This document shows positions 62,891 through 64,000 of a stretch of DNA of 64,000 nt, in pieces. A program made the position numbers and the translations under genes. Source of the DNA: Megasphaera vaginalis (ex Bordigoni et al. 2020) (GTDB lineage Bacteria > Bacillota > Negativicutes > Veillonellales > Megasphaeraceae); NCBI RefSeq assembly GCF_900240295.1, contig NZ_OEQB01000002.1, positions 282,302 through 346,301 on the forward strand. The letters run 5' to 3'. Positions within the stretch are counted from its first letter, which is position 1, and every line of letters begins with the position of its first letter. The notes under the pieces are model-generated. The model did not search any database. It was not told the origin of the DNA and worked only from the letters and a program-made list of their open reading frames with translations.

Positions 62891-62919
62891 ATTATAGCAA
62901 ATATTACAGAATGATGCAA
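62891..62919 (-). promoter_or_regulatory. Promoter of the rubrerythrin gene
   Basis: Minus-strand TTGCAT (62919-62914), 17-nt spacer, TATAAT (62896-62891). Confidence 0.8.
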
Positions 62920-63095
62920 TAGAAAAATGAATAGATGCTAAAAATAATTATGACGAAGTTGGAGATGTCGCTGTCGGCAACCATTGGAAAGCGGTATTTT
63001 TATGATGGATGCTTTTTGAAGCAGGTTTACGGCGGCTGTCTTTTTATTGTTAAAAAGCAATATATACAGGCATAGATATCAATAAAGTATAGGCA

Positions 63096-63125
63096 TTAGA
63101 CAGAAGAGCGGGAATTTTCTATAAT
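63096..63125 (+). promoter_or_regulatory. Candidate promoter of the cupin gene
   Basis: TTAGAC (63096-63101), 18-nt spacer, TATAAT (63120-63125). A second TATAAT lies at 63145-63150. Confidence 0.55.
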
Positions 63126-63176
63126 TTATACGAAATGCACCGACTATAATCGTGATGTACTGAGGAGGGACAAGGT

Positions 63177-63578
63177 ATGACGAAAGAAAAAGCAGGTGTT
63201 TTTGGATTAGGAGAGCCTAATGATGCTTATGCGCAATATTTTAACGGTCAGAGTTATTTGAAGATATTAACGACAGAACGCCTTATTACTGCCAATGTTA
63301 CTTTTGAACCGGGCTGTCGGAATCATTGGCATATTCATCACAAAGGAGGGCAGATATTATTCTGCACGTCCGGCAGAGGCTATTATCAGGAATGGGGCCA
63401 GGCGCCTCGTGAACTTCATCCTGGTGATGTTGTCAATATCCCGCCTGAAGTAAAGCATTGGCACGGTGCTGCAAAAGACAGCTGGTTTGCACATATTGCA
63501 GTTGAAGTTCCGGCTGAGGGAGCGACGAATGAATGGTGTGAAGCTGTTGACGACGATGCATACGGACAACTGCCGTAA
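63177..63578 (+). CDS. Cupin-domain protein
   Basis: A 133-residue single-cupin protein; GAGGAGGG lies before ATG 63177. Cupin motif 1 is NHWHIHHKGGQILFCTSGRGYYQEWG and motif 2 is HPGDVVNIPPEVKHWHGA; the three histidines and the glutamine/glutamate position form the usual metal site. It resembles the cupin proteins often found beside or fused to carboxymuconolactone decarboxylase-like domains, but that domain is absent. Substrate unknown. Confidence 0.88.
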   Translation: MTKEKAGVFGLGEPNDAYAQYFNGQSYLKILTTERLITANVTFEPGCRNHWHIHHKGGQILFCTSGRGYYQEWGQAPRELHPGDVVNIPPEVKHWHGAAKDSWFAHIAVEVPAEGATNEWCEAVDDDAYGQLP

Positions 63579-63694
63579 ACCATCGATATGGCGGTAAATC
63601 TCTGCGCGTTCATTGCAATAGTGATGATTTACCGTCATTGAGAGGGGAATAGTCGGGAATTTTACGGTATTGTTACAAAATAGGAATAAATATA

Positions 63695-63723
63695 TTGACA
63701 GTAAAGAAAATGCGTGATATGAT
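63695..63723 (+). promoter_or_regulatory. rrn promoter P1
   Basis: TTGACA (63695-63700), 17-nt spacer, TATGAT (63718-63723). Confidence 0.8.
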
Positions 63724-63788
63724 GATTGCACCAGTGAGGTTAACGTGCAGAAAATCAAATACGCAATGTAAGTTGTTTTTTTGTGCCC

Positions 63789-63820
63789 TGATTTATGTAA
63801 AAGGATTTTTACATAAATCA
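63789..63820 (+). repeat. Perfect 14-bp hairpin between the two rrn promoters
   Basis: Arms 63789-63802 and 63807-63820 around loop GGAT. It is AT-rich and lacks a T tail, so it is not a usual terminator. Confidence 0.7.
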
Positions 63821-63880
63821 ATACCTGCTGCTTTCGACGTCAGTCGGTTTGAAGTTTGAATAAAGCTTCAAAGAAAGATC

Positions 63881-63909
63881 TTGACAGACTAGGAATAGTT
63901 TGGTAAGAT
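63881..63909 (+). promoter_or_regulatory. rrn promoter P2
   Basis: TTGACA (63881-63886), 17-nt spacer, TAAGAT (63904-63909). A GTCTCAA/TTGAGAC hairpin (63981-63998) lies in the leader. Confidence 0.82.
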
Positions 63910-64000
63910 AAACGAGTCGCCAAACGGCGGCGTGGCCTTTGAAAACTGAACAATGCAACGAATGAAACGCCAGAGTGCAGGTCTCAAGAAATTGAGACAT

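Larger units (their letters stand above)
62807..63176. other. 370-nt divergent gap between rubrerythrin and cupin genes
   Basis: It holds the rubrerythrin promoter with its Fur/PerR-like site and the cupin promoter. The middle (about 62930-63090) shows no gene or clear signal. Confidence 0.6.
63579..64000 (+). other. rRNA operon upstream region and leader (422 nt)
   Basis: No protein gene is seen. A 13-bp stem with one G-U pair (63588-63600 with 63626-63638) follows the cupin gene. Two strong promoters (63695 and 63881) and a leader resembling those before 16S rRNA (CCTTTGAAAACTGAACAATG around 63932-63955) follow. The 16S gene should begin shortly after the window end. Confidence 0.7.

Noticed and set aside
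63789..63820. Perfect hairpin read as a terminator of the cupin gene
   Set aside because: It has no T tail and lies downstream of a strong rrn promoter, where termination would be unhelpful.
63818..64000. Minus-strand frame across the rrn leader
   Set aside because: It overlaps the P2 promoter and the typical pre-16S leader; no coding signals are present.

Overview
The window reads as a chromosomal segment of a strictly anaerobic Firmicute with roughly balanced base composition, most like the Negativicutes (Megasphaera and relatives). This is inferred from content and order. There is a complete Rnf complex with its own flavin transferase, a 2-hydroxyacyl-CoA dehydratase activase-type giant protein, reverse rubrerythrin and a flavodiiron protein. 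Two core gene orders are Firmicute-typical: divIC, S1-domain protein, ppx, tilS, hpt, ftsH; and birA, bioY, coaX, dusB, greA, lysS. No phage, IS element, CRISPR array or integron was seen. Almost every gap carries a readable promoter or an intrinsic terminator.

Layout. 1-7.4 kb: tail of a UPF0173 hydrolase, then a rightward row of envelope genes: an SPFH/zinc-ribbon protein, a second zinc-ribbon membrane protein and a TPM-domain protein (the YdjI/YdjG/YdjH set), a lipoprotein, and two secreted nucleotide-salvage enzymes (nucleoside hydrolase, 5'-nucleotidase). 7.6-12.1 kb: an unusual three-gene signalling operon, consisting of a binding-protein-like domain fused to seven membrane helices and a degenerate kinase-like tail, a histidine kinase and a NarL-type regulator. 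12.3-16.6 kb (minus): a 1436-residue double-ASKHA activase. 16.8-20.4 kb: spermidine synthase, a His-Gln-Lys tRNA operon, a Na+/H+ antiporter-like protein (minus) and a universal stress protein. 20.5-25.6 kb: a DUF2157/GDYXXLXY/coiled-coil membrane operon, then the flavodiiron protein.

25.6-31.9 kb: a 52-residue small protein, a radical SAM plus TIGR03915 DNA-repair-type pair, DUF1934-argS and pyrG. 32.2-38.7 kb: rnfCDGEAB-apbE behind a structured leader of about 300 nt. 38.8-42.2 kb: an Lrp regulator, a ferredoxin divergent from a Crp/Fnr regulator, and ribBA (minus) behind an FMN riboswitch. Rnf (flavin-dependent), ApbE (flavin attachment) and RibBA (flavin precursors) form a neighbourhood around flavin use. 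42.3-53.8 kb: the two core-gene rows named above. 53.9-57.3 kb: a secreted repeat protein, an orphan BrxF-like P-loop ATPase, uppP and a small helical protein. 57.4-61.3 kb: DUF805, the shared ECF transporter module (EcfA1, EcfA2, EcfT) and truA. The BioY substrate subunit at 49.3 kb is a likely client of this module. 61.4-64.0 kb: a TVP38-type membrane protein, rubrerythrin with a Fur/PerR-like site, a cupin, and the tandem promoters and leader of an rRNA operon whose 16S gene should begin just past the window.

The best candidates for something undescribed are the binding-protein/7TM/pseudokinase signalling operon, the rnf leader RNA, the orphan BrxF-like ATPase, and the nine-G tract sitting where the ribosome binding site of the Crp/Fnr gene should be. 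No wholly new system is proven by the sequence alone.
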